In this document: positions 8,619 to 18,621 of the stretch, piece after piece
Layout: each line of letters starts with the position of its first letter
How positions within the stretch are numbered: position 1 is the first letter of the stretch
From: Mesorhizobium alhagi CCNWXJ12-2
GTDB taxonomy: Bacteria > Pseudomonadota > Alphaproteobacteria > Rhizobiales > Rhizobiaceae
Direction: 5' to 3'
Assembly (NCBI RefSeq): GCF_000236565.1
Contig: NZ_AHAM01000183.1
Span: 1 to 57,878, forward strand
Length of the DNA stretch: 57,878 bases
Notes under the pieces: model-generated
The model's database searches: none
What the model saw: only the letters and a program-made list of their open reading frames with translations
What the model was told of the DNA's origin: nothing
Made by a program: the position numbers and the translations under genes

Positions 8619-9845
8619 ATGAGCTTCCTCGCCTTTCTCCGCGAAAATGCGCGCTGGCTCGCCGGCGGCTTCCTGCTGACCCTGTTCTCGTCATTCGGAC
8701 AGACCTTCTTCATCTCGCTTTCGGCAGGCAACATCCGCGAGGAATACGGCTTATCGCATGGCGGCTTCGGCACGCTCTACATGGTCGCAACGCTGGGCAG
8801 CGCGCTCACCCTGCCGCACCTCGGCCAGATCGTCGACCGCTATAGCGTCAAGCATGTCGCGCTGTTCATCATCCCGATGCTGGCCCTGGCCGCGGTGTCG
8901 ATGGCGTTCTCCACCAACGTCCTCCTGCTCGCCTTCACCATCTATCTCCTGCGTCTATTCGGGCAGGGCATGCTGACCCACACCTCCTTCACCGCGATGG
9001 GCCGCTGGTTTTCCGCGCAGCGCGGCCGCGCGGTTTCTGTCGTAACGCTCGGCCACAATACCGGCGAGGCGATTTTCCCGCTGATCTTCGTGGCGGTCGC
9101 CGTTGCCGTCGGCTGGCGCAACACCTGGCTGATGGCGGCCGCGGCCCTGGTTTTCGTGGCGCTGCCGGTCATCGTCTCGCTGATAGCGGTCGAGCGCGCG
9201 CCCCGCGCCTCGGACCCCGTCGCGCGTGTTTCCGACGCCCGCGACTGGACCCGGGCCGAGGCGTTGCGCGATCCGGTGTTTTATCTGCTGTTCCTAGGCG
9301 TGATGGCGCCGTCATTCATCGGAACGGTCATCTTCTTCCATCAGGTCTATCTGGTCGAACTGCGCGGCTGGTCGCTCGAACTCTTCGCCGGCACTTTCAC
9401 CCTGATGGCTGTCATGACCGCCACCTTCGCGCTGATCTCGGGCCAGCTCATCGACCGCTTTTCGGCGGTGGCCCTGCTGCCATCGTTTCTCATTCCGCTT
9501 GGGCTCGCCTGCCTGATCCTCGGTCTCTTCGAGGGGCAGTGGAGCGCATTCGCCTTCATGGCGCTGCTCGGTGTGTCTTGGGGCTTCTCGTCGACCCTGT
9601 TCGGGGCGCTGTGGCCGGAAATCTACGGCACCAGGCATCTGGGCTCGATCCGCGCTCTGGCCGTGGCGATAATGGTCTTCGCCAGCGCCATGGGACCGGG
9701 CCTCACCGGGCTCCTGATCGACCTTGGCGTCAGCTATCCCGGCCAGATCATCGCCATGGGCGTCTACTGCTTCGCCATTTCGCTGGTGATGTTGCAGGTC
9801 TCGCGCCGGGTCAGGGCGCGCGCAACGCAACCCCTCGCGGCCTGA
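8619..9845 (+). CDS. MFS transporter
   Basis: This 408-residue inner-membrane protein has about twelve hydrophobic segments and the major facilitator arrangement. The loop after helix 2 carries GQIVDRYSVKH, a variant of the GxxxDRxGRR signature. The second half repeats a similar loop, GQLIDRFS. The substrate cannot be told from sequence. AGCGAAAGG upstream of the ATG is a fair ribosome site. It follows nadE by 60 bases on the same strand, but nothing links the two functionally. Confidence 0.9.
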   Translation: MSFLAFLRENARWLAGGFLLTLFSSFGQTFFISLSAGNIREEYGLSHGGFGTLYMVATLGSALTLPHLGQIVDRYSVKHVALFIIPMLALAAVSMAFSTNVLLLAFTIYLLRLFGQGMLTHTSFTAMGRWFSAQRGRAVSVVTLGHNTGEAIFPLIFVAVAVAVGWRNTWLMAAAALVFVALPVIVSLIAVERAPRASDPVARVSDARDWTRAEALRDPVFYLLFLGVMAPSFIGTVIFFHQVYLVELRGWSLELFAGTFTLMAVMTATFALISGQLIDRFSAVALLPSFLIPLGLACLILGLFEGQWSAFAFMALLGVSWGFSSTLFGALWPEIYGTRHLGSIRALAVAIMVFASAMGPGLTGLLIDLGVSYPGQIIAMGVYCFAISLVMLQVSRRVRARATQPLAA

Positions 9846-10212
9846 CGGCGCAACCCACTGTTGCAGGAATACCTCGCTGATTGCGCCACCTCCGCTTTTC
9901 GCGACGCGGCGGCTTGGCGAAGCGGCCGGCCTTCATTATAAGCATCTCTCCCGCTGATCCCGTTTGGGAGGGTACGAATGGCAGGATTTGACACTTTGAT
10001 GCCGGGCCGCGAAGCCTAGGTTCCAGAAGCCGCCCCGAAGGTTCAAACCTTTCGGGCATCACGAACCCGATTTCGCCTGCCCCGGTCGCCGCCTCATCCT
10101 GAGCCCGGCTGCCAAATCGGTTCGACCCCGCACAGAGCAACGATTTCGCGCTCCCGCGGTGTTTCATTTCCACGTTTTTCCGGGATCGGGCAGTTTTTCG
10201 CCCGAAAAGACC
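9846..10212. other. Intergenic region with CCCGAA-type hairpin
   Basis: No gene is supportable here. A near-perfect hairpin, CCCGAAGGTT with AACCTTTCGGG (one bulge), lies near 10035-10058. Within it, GAAGG-TTCAAAC-CTTTC looks like a tRNA T-arm, but no complete tRNA folds around it. A smaller CTCCC...GGGAG hairpin lies near 9947-9970. The ABC transporter promoter should be in this stretch. Confidence 0.45.
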
Positions 10213-12015
10213 ATGACTCGTCTTCGTATCGATCTGCGCGGCGGCGCGTTCCGCAGCGTTCTGGGTTTCACCGCCGGCCATTGGCGACGCCAGCCGATCC
10301 GCCTGACCATGATCATGGCGGCGGGGGTGGTCTCCACCTTGGCCGATGTGCTCACGCCGCTCTATTCGGGCCGGCTGGTCGACGCCGTCGCCAGCGGCGC
10401 GGCGGCCGACATCGTCGCCTGGAACGCCGCGACCGCGGCCTTCTTCATGCTGATCGCGCTCGCGCTCGGCGCCATCGTCATGCGCCACATCGCCTTCATG
10501 GGCATCATCGACCTGACGCTGATCATGATGTCGGATATCGCCGCCGACGCATTCCACCGCGTCCAGCGCTTTTCCACAGACTGGCACGCCAACAGCTTCG
10601 CCGGCTCGACCGTGCGCAAAGTGACGCGCGGCATGTGGGCGCTCGACCTCCTGAACGACACGATCCTGGTGGCGCTGTTCCCCTCACTCGTCATGCTCGT
10701 CGGCTCGACGCTGCTGCTCGGCTGGTACTGGCCGATGATGGGCGTCATCATAGCGGTCGGCTCGATCGTCAATGTGGCGCTGACCATCGCGCTGTCGCTC
10801 GGCTTTGTCGCACCAGCGGCGAGCCTCGCCAACCGCTGGGATACGAAACTCGGCGGCGCGCTGGCCGACGCGGTGAGCTGCAACGCGGTGGTCAAGGCGT
10901 TCGGTGCGGAGCACCGCGAAGACCGCCGGCTCGCCTCCATCACCGGCAAGTGGCGCGACCGCACGCGACGCACCTGGGTGCGCGGAACCATCAACGGCAC
11001 GACGCAGGGCTCGACGCTGCTTGTCCTGCGGGTGGCGGTGATCGGCTTCGCGCTGGTCCTGTGGTCGCGCGGCGAGGCGAGCGCCGGCGACATTACCTTC
11101 GTGCTCACCTCGTTCTTCGTGCTGCAGGGCTATCTGCGCGATGTCGGCATGCATGTGCGCAACGTGCAGCGCTCGGTCAACGACATGGAGGAGCTGGTCG
11201 ATATCCAGCGCCAGCCGCTCGGCATCGACGATCGGCCGGGCGCCAAGCCCATCCAGATCACCAATGGGCGAATCGAGTTCGACCGGGTGACGTTCCACTA
11301 TGGCAGCCATCCCCTGCCGCTCTACAATGATTTCTCGGTCACGATAGAGGCCGGCGAGCGGGTCGGGCTGGTCGGCCATTCGGGCTCGGGCAAGACGACA
11401 TTCGTCAAGCTCATACAGCGGCTCTACGACCTGAGCTCGGGCCGCATCCTGATCGACGGCCAGGATATCGCCCAAGTCACCCAGGCGTCGCTGCGCCAGC
11501 AGATCGCCATCGTGCAGCAGGAGCCGGTGCTGTTCCACCGGTCACTGGCCGAGAACATCGCCTATGCGCGGCCCGGCGCCTCGCAGGTCGAGATCGAGGA
11601 AGCGGCGAGGCTCGCCAGCGCCCACGATTTCATCGTGAGCCTGCCGAAGGGCTACGGCACGCTTGTCGGCGAGCGCGGGGTGAAGCTGTCAGGCGGCGAG
11701 CGCCAGCGCGTCGCCATCGCACGGGCGTTTCTGGCGGATGCGCCGATCCTGATCCTGGACGAGGCCACGTCCAGCCTCGATTCGGAATCGGAGGTGCTGA
11801 TCCAGCAGGCGATGGAGCGGCTGATGGTCGGACGCACGACGCTGGTCATCGCACACCGGCTGTCCACCGTGCGCGCGCTCGACCGGCTGCTGGTCTTCGA
11901 TCGGGGCCGCATCGCCGAGGAGGGCGATCACGACCAACTGATCCGGCTCTCCGGCGGCATCTACCGCCGGCTGTTCGAGCGCCAGGCGCTGGAATTGACC
12001 AAGGGCATGATTTGA
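10213..12015 (+). CDS. ABC exporter, fused permease and ATPase
   Basis: The 600-residue half-transporter has about six membrane helices in residues 25-310 and an ATPase domain after about residue 350. Walker A (GHSGSGKTT) lies near 389, the signature LSGGERQRVAIARA near 492 and Walker B (ILILDEATSS) near 512, with the switch His in IAHRLS. Homodimers of this type export lipids, peptides or drugs; the substrate is unknown. I start at the ATG giving MTRLRIDLRGG; an in-frame ATG 18 codons upstream gives an unlikely N-terminus. No partner permease or accessory gene adjoins it. Confidence 0.92.
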   Translation: MTRLRIDLRGGAFRSVLGFTAGHWRRQPIRLTMIMAAGVVSTLADVLTPLYSGRLVDAVASGAAADIVAWNAATAAFFMLIALALGAIVMRHIAFMGIIDLTLIMMSDIAADAFHRVQRFSTDWHANSFAGSTVRKVTRGMWALDLLNDTILVALFPSLVMLVGSTLLLGWYWPMMGVIIAVGSIVNVALTIALSLGFVAPAASLANRWDTKLGGALADAVSCNAVVKAFGAEHREDRRLASITGKWRDRTRRTWVRGTINGTTQGSTLLVLRVAVIGFALVLWSRGEASAGDITFVLTSFFVLQGYLRDVGMHVRNVQRSVNDMEELVDIQRQPLGIDDRPGAKPIQITNGRIEFDRVTFHYGSHPLPLYNDFSVTIEAGERVGLVGHSGSGKTTFVKLIQRLYDLSSGRILIDGQDIAQVTQASLRQQIAIVQQEPVLFHRSLAENIAYARPGASQVEIEEAARLASAHDFIVSLPKGYGTLVGERGVKLSGGERQRVAIARAFLADAPILILDEATSSLDSESEVLIQQAMERLMVGRTTLVIAHRLSTVRALDRLLVFDRGRIAEEGDHDQLIRLSGGIYRRLFERQALELTKGMI

Positions 12016-12057
12016 GAAGAGGGCGGGGCGGCGATAGCTGTCTCGCCCGTCAGCCCG

Positions 12058-12258
12058 CTAGCGGACTTTCTTGGCAGCGGAATCCATATGCTGCTGAACG
12101 CGGCTCGCAGCTTCCGCAAGCGGCTTTGTCTCCCCCGGATTTGCCTTGTACCTGTCATAGGCCGGAGCGACCTCTCCCGACAGCCATTTCTCGACCATAC
12201 CTTGGCGTCCCTGCGAGGCGCTTTGGGGAGTGATTTCATTGTCTGGCGCGGAGGCCAC
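12058..12258 (-). CDS. Small protein resembling the C-terminus of ParD/CopG-type antitoxins
   Basis: The 66-residue frame starts with a GTG that has only a weak ribosome site. Residues 20-45 read RQGMVEKWLSGEVAPAYDR and continue with a Pro-containing helix, closely resembling the toxin-binding tail of rhizobial ParD-like antitoxins (pattern WLREEVAPAYDA). The usual N-terminal ribbon-helix-helix segment is absent. The frame is open upstream and reads SIKIAKRIKDRVVS, with an out-of-frame ATG just before it, so the true 5' end may be lost by a one-base change. No toxin gene adjoins: the ABC transporter ends 42 bases downstream and a DUF6176 gene lies upstream. An orphan or decayed antitoxin is my reading, with modest confidence. 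Confidence 0.4.
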   Translation of the reverse strand: MASAPDNEITPQSASQGRQGMVEKWLSGEVAPAYDRYKANPGETKPLAEAASRVQQHMDSAAKKVR

Positions 12259-12324
12259 AGAAACGACTCGATCCTTGATCCGCTTGGCTATCTTTATGCT
12301 CCATGGGGCTAAGAACCGCCATTT

Positions 12325-12654
12325 TCACTGGTCTTCGGTGGAGAGGTCGATAAGCGGCGACAGCTCCGTGCGCTCTTCCCAGCACGCCTCCTTGAAGCGA
12401 CGATGATAGGCATCGATATCCGCGGTGGACGATCGAGCCATAGCTTTGGCCTTTTCAAAATCATCGGCCCGCATGACCGAAACCAAATAGACCCCGTCTG
12501 CCTGGTAGTCCAGGAAAGCTGCCTCCAAGGAGACACCCTCCCGTTTCATCGTTTCGCGGGCTTCGTTGGCGCGCTTGTTTATCTCGGCGGCCCAATCATC
12601 CACCTGCTCGCGAGTTCCGTCCTTGAGTTTTATCTTGATGCAGCGCGTCCGCAT
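12325..12654 (-). CDS. DUF6176 family protein
   Basis: This 109-residue cytoplasmic protein of unknown function matches the DUF6176 pattern: an N-terminal beta strand (CIKIKLKDG), a central EAAFLDYQADGVYLVSVMRA segment and a C-terminal IDAYHRRFKEACW helix. The fold suggests a small ferredoxin-like alpha/beta domain. No catalytic residues are known. It precedes the antitoxin-like gene on the same strand by about 66 bases. Together they form a small patch between an ABC exporter and gltX that looks accessory, with lower GC than its neighbours. Confidence 0.7.
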   Translation of the reverse strand: MRTRCIKIKLKDGTREQVDDWAAEINKRANEARETMKREGVSLEAAFLDYQADGVYLVSVMRADDFEKAKAMARSSTADIDAYHRRFKEACWEERTELSPLIDLSTEDQ

Positions 12655-12806
12655 GATGAAACCTTCGTCTTCCGCAGGTGGGGGCGCTCACTACCGCTCC
12701 GCGCCGGAGTCGCCGATTGTATAGATCAATGTAGCACGACACCGCGCGCTCGCCTGGCATCCCCTAGTCTTGCCAAGGCCATATCCTTCGGCTAACCCCG
12801 CAAACC

Positions 12807-14180
12807 ATGACTGTCACAGTTCGTTTCGCCCCGTCGCCGACGGGCCACATCCATATCGGCAACGCCCGCACCGCGCTGTTCAACTGGCTCTTCGCCATGA
12901 AGCATGGCGGGCGCTTCATCCAGCGCTTCGACGACACCGATTTTGCGCGCTCCCGGCAGGAATATGCCGACGCGATCCTCTACGACCTGCACTGGCTGGG
13001 CATCTTTCCCGACGCCATCCGCTACCAGTCGCGGCGCATCGAAAACTATGACGCCGCGGTCGAGAGGCTGAAGGAAGCGGGTGTGCTCTATGCCTGCTAC
13101 GAGACGCCGGAAGAACTCGACCTGCGCCGTAAGGTACGGCGCACGCGCGGCCTGCCGCCGGTCTACGGCCGCGAAGCGCTGAAACTCACCGCCGACGAGA
13201 AGGCGGCTTTCGAGGCGGATGGCCGCCGGCCGCACTGGCGTTTCCTGTTGCCCAACTTCGATACCGACCCGTTCGAGCCGCAGCGCACCGATATCGTCTG
13301 GACAGACGTGGTGCGCGGCGAAGAAACCGTCGATCTCGCTTCGCTGTCCGACCCTGTCCTGGTCCGGGAGGACGGCACCTATCTCTACACGCTGCCTTCG
13401 GTCGTCGACGACATCGACATGGAAGTCACCCATGTCATCCGCGGCGACGATCATGTCACCAACACCGGCGTGCAGATCGCGCTGTTTAAGGCGCTGGGCG
13501 CCGAGCCGCCGGCTTTCGGCCACCATAACCTGTTGACCACCAGTTCGGGCGAGGGCCTGTCGAAGCGCAGCGGTGCGCTGTCTATCGCCGGCTTGCGCGA
13601 ATCCGGGCTGGAGCCGATGGCGGTGGTCTCGCTCGCCGTGCTGATCGGCACGTCGGAGAATGTCTCGGCCGTCGCCAGCATGGCGGAACTCGCCGAGCGC
13701 TTCGATCCGGCGGCAACCTCGAAATCGGCGTCCAAGTTCGATCCGGACGAACTGATCGTGCTCAATCGCGCGCTGCTCCATGAAACGCCGTTTTCGGAGG
13801 TGCAGGACCGGCTTTCCGCGCTCGGCATTTCCGGTGAAAAGGCCGAACCGTTCTGGCTCGCCGTGCGCGGCAATGTGGAAAAGCTCTCGGATTCCGTGGC
13901 TTGGTGGAAGGTCCTCAAATCTGGCCCGCAGGAGCCCGCCGAGCTTTCCGACGAGGATAAGGACTATGTCCGCGCGGCATTCGATATCCTGCCGGAAGAG
14001 CCATGGGACGCATCGACCTGGAAGGCATGGACCGATGCGGTGAGGAAGGAAACGGGACGCAAGGGCAAGGCGCTGTTCATGCCGTTGCGTCTTGCGCTCA
14101 CCGGGCTTGCGGCCGGTCCGGAGCTCGCAGATCTATTGCCGCTTCTGGGTCGGGAAGGAACCTTGGCCCGACAACCCTGA
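12807..14180 (+). CDS. gltX: Glutamyl-tRNA synthetase
   Basis: The enzyme charges tRNA(Glu), and in GatCAB-dependent bacteria may also charge tRNA(Gln), with glutamate. The 457-residue class I synthetase shows the HIGH-type site in [19 protein letters not shown] near residue 6 and the KMSKS-type loop [12 protein letters not shown] near residue 248. [17 protein letters not shown] is the typical ATP/Glu site stretch. Alphaproteobacteria often carry two GltX paralogues; this one resembles the shorter copy. Its 3' end overlaps the converging DUF2865 gene by 83 bases. Confidence 0.95.
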   Translation: MTVTVRFAPSPTGHIHIGNARTALFNWLFAMKHGGRFIQRFDDTDFARSRQEYADAILYDLHWLGIFPDAIRYQSRRIENYDAAVERLKEAGVLYACYETPEELDLRRKVRRTRGLPPVYGREALKLTADEKAAFEADGRRPHWRFLLPNFDTDPFEPQRTDIVWTDVVRGEETVDLASLSDPVLVREDGTYLYTLPSVVDDIDMEVTHVIRGDDHVTNTGVQIALFKALGAEPPAFGHHNLLTTSSGEGLSKRSGALSIAGLRESGLEPMAVVSLAVLIGTSENVSAVASMAELAERFDPAATSKSASKFDPDELIVLNRALLHETPFSEVQDRLSALGISGEKAEPFWLAVRGNVEKLSDSVAWWKVLKSGPQEPAELSDEDKDYVRAAFDILPEEPWDASTWKAWTDAVRKETGRKGKALFMPLRLALTGLAAGPELADLLPLLGREGTLARQP

Positions 14181-15261
14181 CCTTGCGGTCTGCATCGGGT
14201 TCGACCGCGACAGCTTCCGGCTTGGTTTCGACGTCCGCAGTCTTCGGGGCAGGAGCCTCCGGCTTCGGTTCGAACGGCGTGACGAACGATCCGCTTTCGG
14301 CCGGAGCTTCGTCGCCCGCAGGCGGTTTGCCGGCTAGCACCTCGAAATCCCTTGCGGGATTGCAGCCGCAGCCTTTCGGGCGCGGAGCATCAACGCTCTT
14401 GTAGAGGTAGGCCGACGGCAGCTCCGAATAGCGGGTTCCCGTCACGGTCGATATCATCGCTGCGGAATCCTCGGCTCCGGGCGCAAGAACCCGCTTCGGT
14501 TCGGCTTCATGGAAGAAGACTTGCATCTCGGTTCCCGGGCAGCGCGCATCGCAGCTCTTCTGGTCGCGCTCAAAATCGGCGAGCGAGGCCGCATAGGACA
14601 TCGGGAAGAAATAACCGTCGCAGGTGCGCACGCAAGTTGTCCGGTAGCTTCTACCCAGTTCCTGCAGATCCTGCCCGTCGCCATCGATCACCCGGCGGAT
14701 GCGCCCTTCGAGATCCTCGTCGAGAGGCTGCATGGGCTCAAAACCGGTCACCCGGTCTGGTGTGTCCTCCCCGTCGTCGATTGGCGGCGGCAGGCGCCGC
14801 TCTGCAACCGCATCGCCGCGGCAGCCATTGGCGTCCAGCGATGCAAGCAGGCGCGTCCGCGATTTGGCGCTGCCGATACCGGCCAATTGGCTGCGCTTGC
14901 GCTGCAGCGCCTCGAGGTTGATCGCCATCTTCTCGATCGTCGCATTCAGCGCAGCGCATTGCTTGACCCCGTTGCCGAGCAGCGAAAAACCGCATCTTTG
15001 GCCGCGCGCCTGGCGCCGCGCCTTGATCAGTTCGTCGCGCTGCCGGGCGATGGCGTCGTCATATTTTTGGAGCGCGGCCGACCCGCCTGGATTTGCCGCC
15101 GCGGCAAGCTCGGCTTCGAGCTGTCGGCAGAGCCGGCTGTCGGCGAAAGCCGGCGCGGCGGTCGCAACGGTGAGCACGACAGCTCCCAGCGCAAAGGCTC
15201 GTCTCAGCGTTCGCCTGCCCGCCGCCATCCGTGCCGACCCCCCACATTGCCGGTTCGCCAT
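14098..15261 (-). CDS. DUF2865 domain secreted protein
   Basis: The 387-residue protein starts with a signal peptide ([22 protein letters not shown]), so it is exported. A helical region rich in charged residues follows, with Cys in LCRQLEAEL and [14 protein letters not shown]. The DUF2865 core contains [20 protein letters not shown] and [10 protein letters not shown] around residues 210-250, and the tail is Pro/Glu-rich. Its function is unknown. Two starts are possible: this ATG (with AGGGA upstream) and one 11 codons later with GGGGGG upstream; both keep the signal peptide. The 3' end overlaps gltX on the opposite strand. Confidence 0.85.
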   Translation of the reverse strand: MANRQCGGSARMAAGRRTLRRAFALGAVVLTVATAAPAFADSRLCRQLEAELAAAANPGGSAALQKYDDAIARQRDELIKARRQARGQRCGFSLLGNGVKQCAALNATIEKMAINLEALQRKRSQLAGIGSAKSRTRLLASLDANGCRGDAVAERRLPPPIDDGEDTPDRVTGFEPMQPLDEDLEGRIRRVIDGDGQDLQELGRSYRTTCVRTCDGYFFPMSYAASLADFERDQKSCDARCPGTEMQVFFHEAEPKRVLAPGAEDSAAMISTVTGTRYSELPSAYLYKSVDAPRPKGCGCNPARDFEVLAGKPPAGDEAPAESGSFVTPFEPKPEAPAPKTADVETKPEAVAVEPDADRKVRVVGPRFLPDPEAAIDLRAPDRPQAR

Positions 15262-15326
15262 CACGCGAATCCCTATGCGGAAGGTTTAGCTGTTTCTTCG
15301 GCGTCTGGCCATTTGGGGTCTGGTGC

Positions 15327-17666
15327 TCAAGCCGTCCTTAGCGTCGCGACGGCCTTCTGCGAGGCCTCCACCACGGCCAGCGCCGTCATGTTGACGACGC
15401 CGCGCGAGGTCACCGACGGCGTCAGGATGTGCGCCGGCTTGTCCGTGCCGAGCAGAATCGGCCCGACATGCAGCGCGTCCATCATCTGCTTGACCGTGGT
15501 GAGCGCAATATTGGCCGAATCGAGGTTCGGGAACACCAGCAGATTGGCCTCGCCTTTAAGGGCCGAATGCGGGAAGACCCGCTGCCGCAATATCTCCGAC
15601 AGCGCCGAATCGGCATGCATTTCGCCATCGCTCTGCAGGTCGGGGGCGATCCTCTTCAGGATCTCCGCCGCCTCCCGCATCTTCAGCGCGCTCGGCGAAT
15701 CGCGCGAGCCGAAATTCGAATGCGACAGCAGCGCCGCCTTCGGCTCGATGCCGAAGCGGCTGATTTCCTCGGCCGCCAGCACCGTCATTTCGGCGATCTC
15801 CCCCGCCGTCGGATCCACGCTCACATAGGTATCGGTGAAGAAGGTGGCGCCGCGCGTCGAGATAAGCATCGAAAGCGCTGAGAGATCGCGATCGCGGACG
15901 CCTTCGCGAGGTCCGATGATCAGCGAGACATAACGCAGATGGCGCTCAAACCGGCCTTCGAGCCCGCAGATCATCGCATGCGCGTCGCCCCGCTTCAGCG
16001 CCAGCGCTGCTATCACGGTGGTGTTCGTGCGCACCAGGGTGCGTGCGGCTTCCTGCGTCACCCCGCGGCGGCCGCCCAATTCGATCAGGAGGTCGACATA
16101 ATGGCGGTAGCGCGGGTCGTCCTCGGGGTTGACCAGTTCGAAATCCGTTCCCGACCTGATGCGCAGTCCGTAGCGCTTCAGCCGCACGTCGACGACGTGC
16201 GGCCGCCCGATCAGGATAGGCTCGGCGATGCCTTCCTCGATCACCACCTGGGCGGCGCGAAGGACCCGCTCGTCCTCGCCGTCGGCATAGATGACCCGCT
16301 TCGACGCCGCGGTCTTGGCCGTCGAGAACACCGGCTTCATCACCAGGCCGGAGCGGAAGACGAAGCGGTTGAGCCGGTCGATATAGGCAGGGAAATCGGT
16401 GATCGGCCGCGTGGCGACGCCGGTCTCGCACGCCGCCTTGGCAACCGCCGGCGCAATCCTGAGGATCAGCCGGGGGTCGAAAGGCGAGGGGATCAGGAAA
16501 TCCGGGCCGAAGGTCGGCGTCTCGCCCGAATAGGCGCGGGCGGCGACATCGGACGGTTCTTCGCGCGCCAACGATGCGATGGCCCGCACCGCCGCCATCT
16601 TCATAGGCTCGTTTATGGCGCTCGCGCCGCAATCCAGCGCTCCACGGAAGATGTAGGGAAAGCAGAGTACGTTGTTGACCTGGTTGGGAAAATCAGAACG
16701 CCCGGTGCAGATCATCGCGTCCGGCCGCGCCGCGCGAGCCTCCTCCGGCATGATCTCGGGGTTCGGATTGGCGAGCGCCAGGATCAGCGGCTTTTCCGCC
16801 ATGTGCTTCAGCAGTTCGGGCTTCAGCACGCCGGCAGCCGACAGGCCGAGGAACACGTCGGCCCCGGTAATCACGTCGGCCAGCGTGCGCGCCTCGGTGT
16901 CCTTCACATAAGGGTCTTTCCAGCGGTCCATCTCGTCCAGCCGGCCCTTGTAGGCGACGCCGAAACGGTCCGTGATCCAGATGTTTTCGACCTTCGCGCC
17001 CATCGAGACCAGCAAGTTGAGGCAGGCGAGCGCCGCCGCGCCCGCGCCCGAGGTGACGATCTTGATGTCCTCGATTTTCTTGCCGGCGAATTCCAGCCCG
17101 TTGAGCACCGCGGCCGCCACGATGATCGCCGTGCCGTGCTGGTCGTCATGGAAGACCGGGATCTTCATCCGCGCCTTGAGCTGCTCCTCCACCTCGAAGC
17201 ATTCCGGCGCCTTGATGTCCTCCAGATTGATGCCGCCGAAGGTCGGCTCCAGCGCGGCCACCGTCTCGACCATGCGCTCGATCTCCGGCGCGTCGATCTC
17301 GATGTCGAAGACGTCGATGCCGGCGAACTTCTTGAACAGGACCGCCTTGCCCTCCATCACCGGCTTGGAGGCGAGCGGGCCGATATTGCCGAGGCCGAGC
17401 ACAGCCGAGCCGTTGGAGATCACCGCCACCAGATTGGCGCGCGCCGTGTAGTCGGCGGCTGTCGCCGGATCGTCCCTGATCGCAAGGCAGGGGGCGGCGA
17501 CGCCCGGCGAATAGGCCAGCGCCAGGTCGCGCTGGTTTCCCAGCGGTTTGGTCGCCTGGATCTCCAATTTGCCAGGAGTCGGGTGTTTGTGAAAAAAAAG
17601 TGCGGCGTCTTCCAGGTCCGAACGGGCCAGATCGTTGTTATCGCTGTTCATTTTTCGTGCCGCCAT
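15327..17666 (-). CDS. maeB: NADP-dependent malic enzyme with C-terminal phosphotransacetylase-like domain
   Basis: The enzyme decarboxylates malate to pyruvate with NADP+, linking the TCA cycle to pyruvate and NADPH. The chimeric build of about 779 residues is typical of rhizobial malic enzymes. The catalytic half (to about residue 435) carries [23 protein letters not shown] and the nucleotide fold [14 protein letters not shown] phosphotransacetylase-like domain follows (about 450-775), generally thought regulatory. The rhizobial paralogues DME (NAD) and TME (NADP) look alike; I cannot decide between them firmly. Two nearby ATGs, five codons apart, are possible starts; neither has a clear ribosome site. 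Confidence 0.94.
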   Translation of the reverse strand: MAARKMNSDNNDLARSDLEDAALFFHKHPTPGKLEIQATKPLGNQRDLALAYSPGVAAPCLAIRDDPATAADYTARANLVAVISNGSAVLGLGNIGPLASKPVMEGKAVLFKKFAGIDVFDIEIDAPEIERMVETVAALEPTFGGINLEDIKAPECFEVEEQLKARMKIPVFHDDQHGTAIIVAAAVLNGLEFAGKKIEDIKIVTSGAGAAALACLNLLVSMGAKVENIWITDRFGVAYKGRLDEMDRWKDPYVKDTEARTLADVITGADVFLGLSAAGVLKPELLKHMAEKPLILALANPNPEIMPEEARAARPDAMICTGRSDFPNQVNNVLCFPYIFRGALDCGASAINEPMKMAAVRAIASLAREEPSDVAARAYSGETPTFGPDFLIPSPFDPRLILRIAPAVAKAACETGVATRPITDFPAYIDRLNRFVFRSGLVMKPVFSTAKTAASKRVIYADGEDERVLRAAQVVIEEGIAEPILIGRPHVVDVRLKRYGLRIRSGTDFELVNPEDDPRYRHYVDLLIELGGRRGVTQEAARTLVRTNTTVIAALALKRGDAHAMICGLEGRFERHLRYVSLIIGPREGVRDRDLSALSMLISTRGATFFTDTYVSVDPTAGEIAEMTVLAAEEISRFGIEPKAALLSHSNFGSRDSPSALKMREAAEILKRIAPDLQSDGEMHADSALSEILRQRVFPHSALKGEANLLVFPNLDSANIALTTVKQMMDALHVGPILLGTDKPAHILTPSVTSRGVVNMTALAVVEASQKAVATLRTA

Positions 17667-17716
17667 TCTCGCCCAGGCCGGTTTTATCCCCGCCGAGGCG
17701 GAAAAATGCAATGAAA

Positions 17717-18496
17717 TCAGAATGCGCTGACATAAAGCCCGCCGTCGACCGGAATGTTCTGTCCGGTCAGGTAGCCGGCATGGACGGAGCACAAAAACGC
17801 GCAGATCTGGCCGAATTCCTCCTGCGTTCCCAAGCGCTTGGCCGGAATGCCGGCCGAGGCTTTAGCCTTGCGGGCGGCGGCCGCCGCCGGCTCCTCCGGT
17901 GTGCCGATTTCGTGCGCAGGACGCAATCTGTCGGTGTCAAGTTTTCCCGGCAACATGTTGTTTATCGTGACGTTTTTGTCTGCCACCGTACGCGCGACGC
18001 CGGCCAGGAACGAGGTCAGGCCAGCCCGTGCGCCCGATGAAAGATCAAGGCCGGCGATCGGCACATAGACAGAAAGCGATGTGATGTTGACGATGCGGCC
18101 GAAACCGCGCGCCGCCATGCCGTCGAGCACCGCCTGGATCAGTTCTATCGGCGCGATCATGTTGTTGGTCACGCCCCTGACGATCGCCTCGCGGTCGAGT
18201 TCGCGAAAGTCGCGGAAGGGCGGGCCGCCATTGTTGTTGACCAAAATGTCCGGCTCCGGGCAGGCGGCGAGTAGCGCCTGCTGGACGGCCGGATCGGCAA
18301 TATCCCCAACGATTTCAGTAACTTGCACGCCGAAACGCTCGCGAATCTCCGCGGCCGTTTTTGCCAAAGTCTCGGCATCGCGACCGTTGACGACGAGTTC
18401 GCAGCCCGCTTCGGCCAGCGCCATGGCGCAACCCTTGCCGAGGCCGCGGCTCGATGCGCAGACGATGGCCTTTTTTCCTCGAATGCCGAGATCCAT
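17717..18496 (-). CDS. Atypical short-chain dehydrogenase/reductase lacking the Tyr-x3-Lys pair
   Basis: The 259-residue product has a Rossmann N-terminus with the cofactor loop ASSRGLGKG, the NNNGGPP stretch (usual NNAG) and the C-terminal SDR pattern GQNIPVDGG. Where classical SDRs have catalytic Tyr-x3-Lys, this one reads SSGARAG: the Tyr position is Ser and the Lys position Arg, after a normal Ser in NITSLS. Related 'YxxxK-less' SDRs exist in proteobacteria, often called FabG-like, so the enzyme may use a different chemistry or bind without turnover. AAGGA eight bases before the ATG fixes the start. It is divergent from the LpxH-like gene. Confidence 0.85.
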   Translation of the reverse strand: MDLGIRGKKAIVCASSRGLGKGCAMALAEAGCELVVNGRDAETLAKTAAEIRERFGVQVTEIVGDIADPAVQQALLAACPEPDILVNNNGGPPFRDFRELDREAIVRGVTNNMIAPIELIQAVLDGMAARGFGRIVNITSLSVYVPIAGLDLSSGARAGLTSFLAGVARTVADKNVTINNMLPGKLDTDRLRPAHEIGTPEEPAAAAARKAKASAGIPAKRLGTQEEFGQICAFLCSVHAGYLTGQNIPVDGGLYVSAF

Positions 18497-18621
18497 GAGA
18501 CGATTCCTTGATTTCCCAACTGGCGGCCAACCTATCGTGAGGGCCGGGCCGATCGCAACCGTCATACGCCTGTTGCATGAATCGCGGCATAGGCGGGCCG
18601 AGATAAACGGTTAGAAATCCG

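Noticed and set aside
9990-10065. Possible tRNA around the T-arm-like hairpin
   Set aside because: The distance between candidate acceptor strands is about 12 bases too short and no anticodon arm folds.
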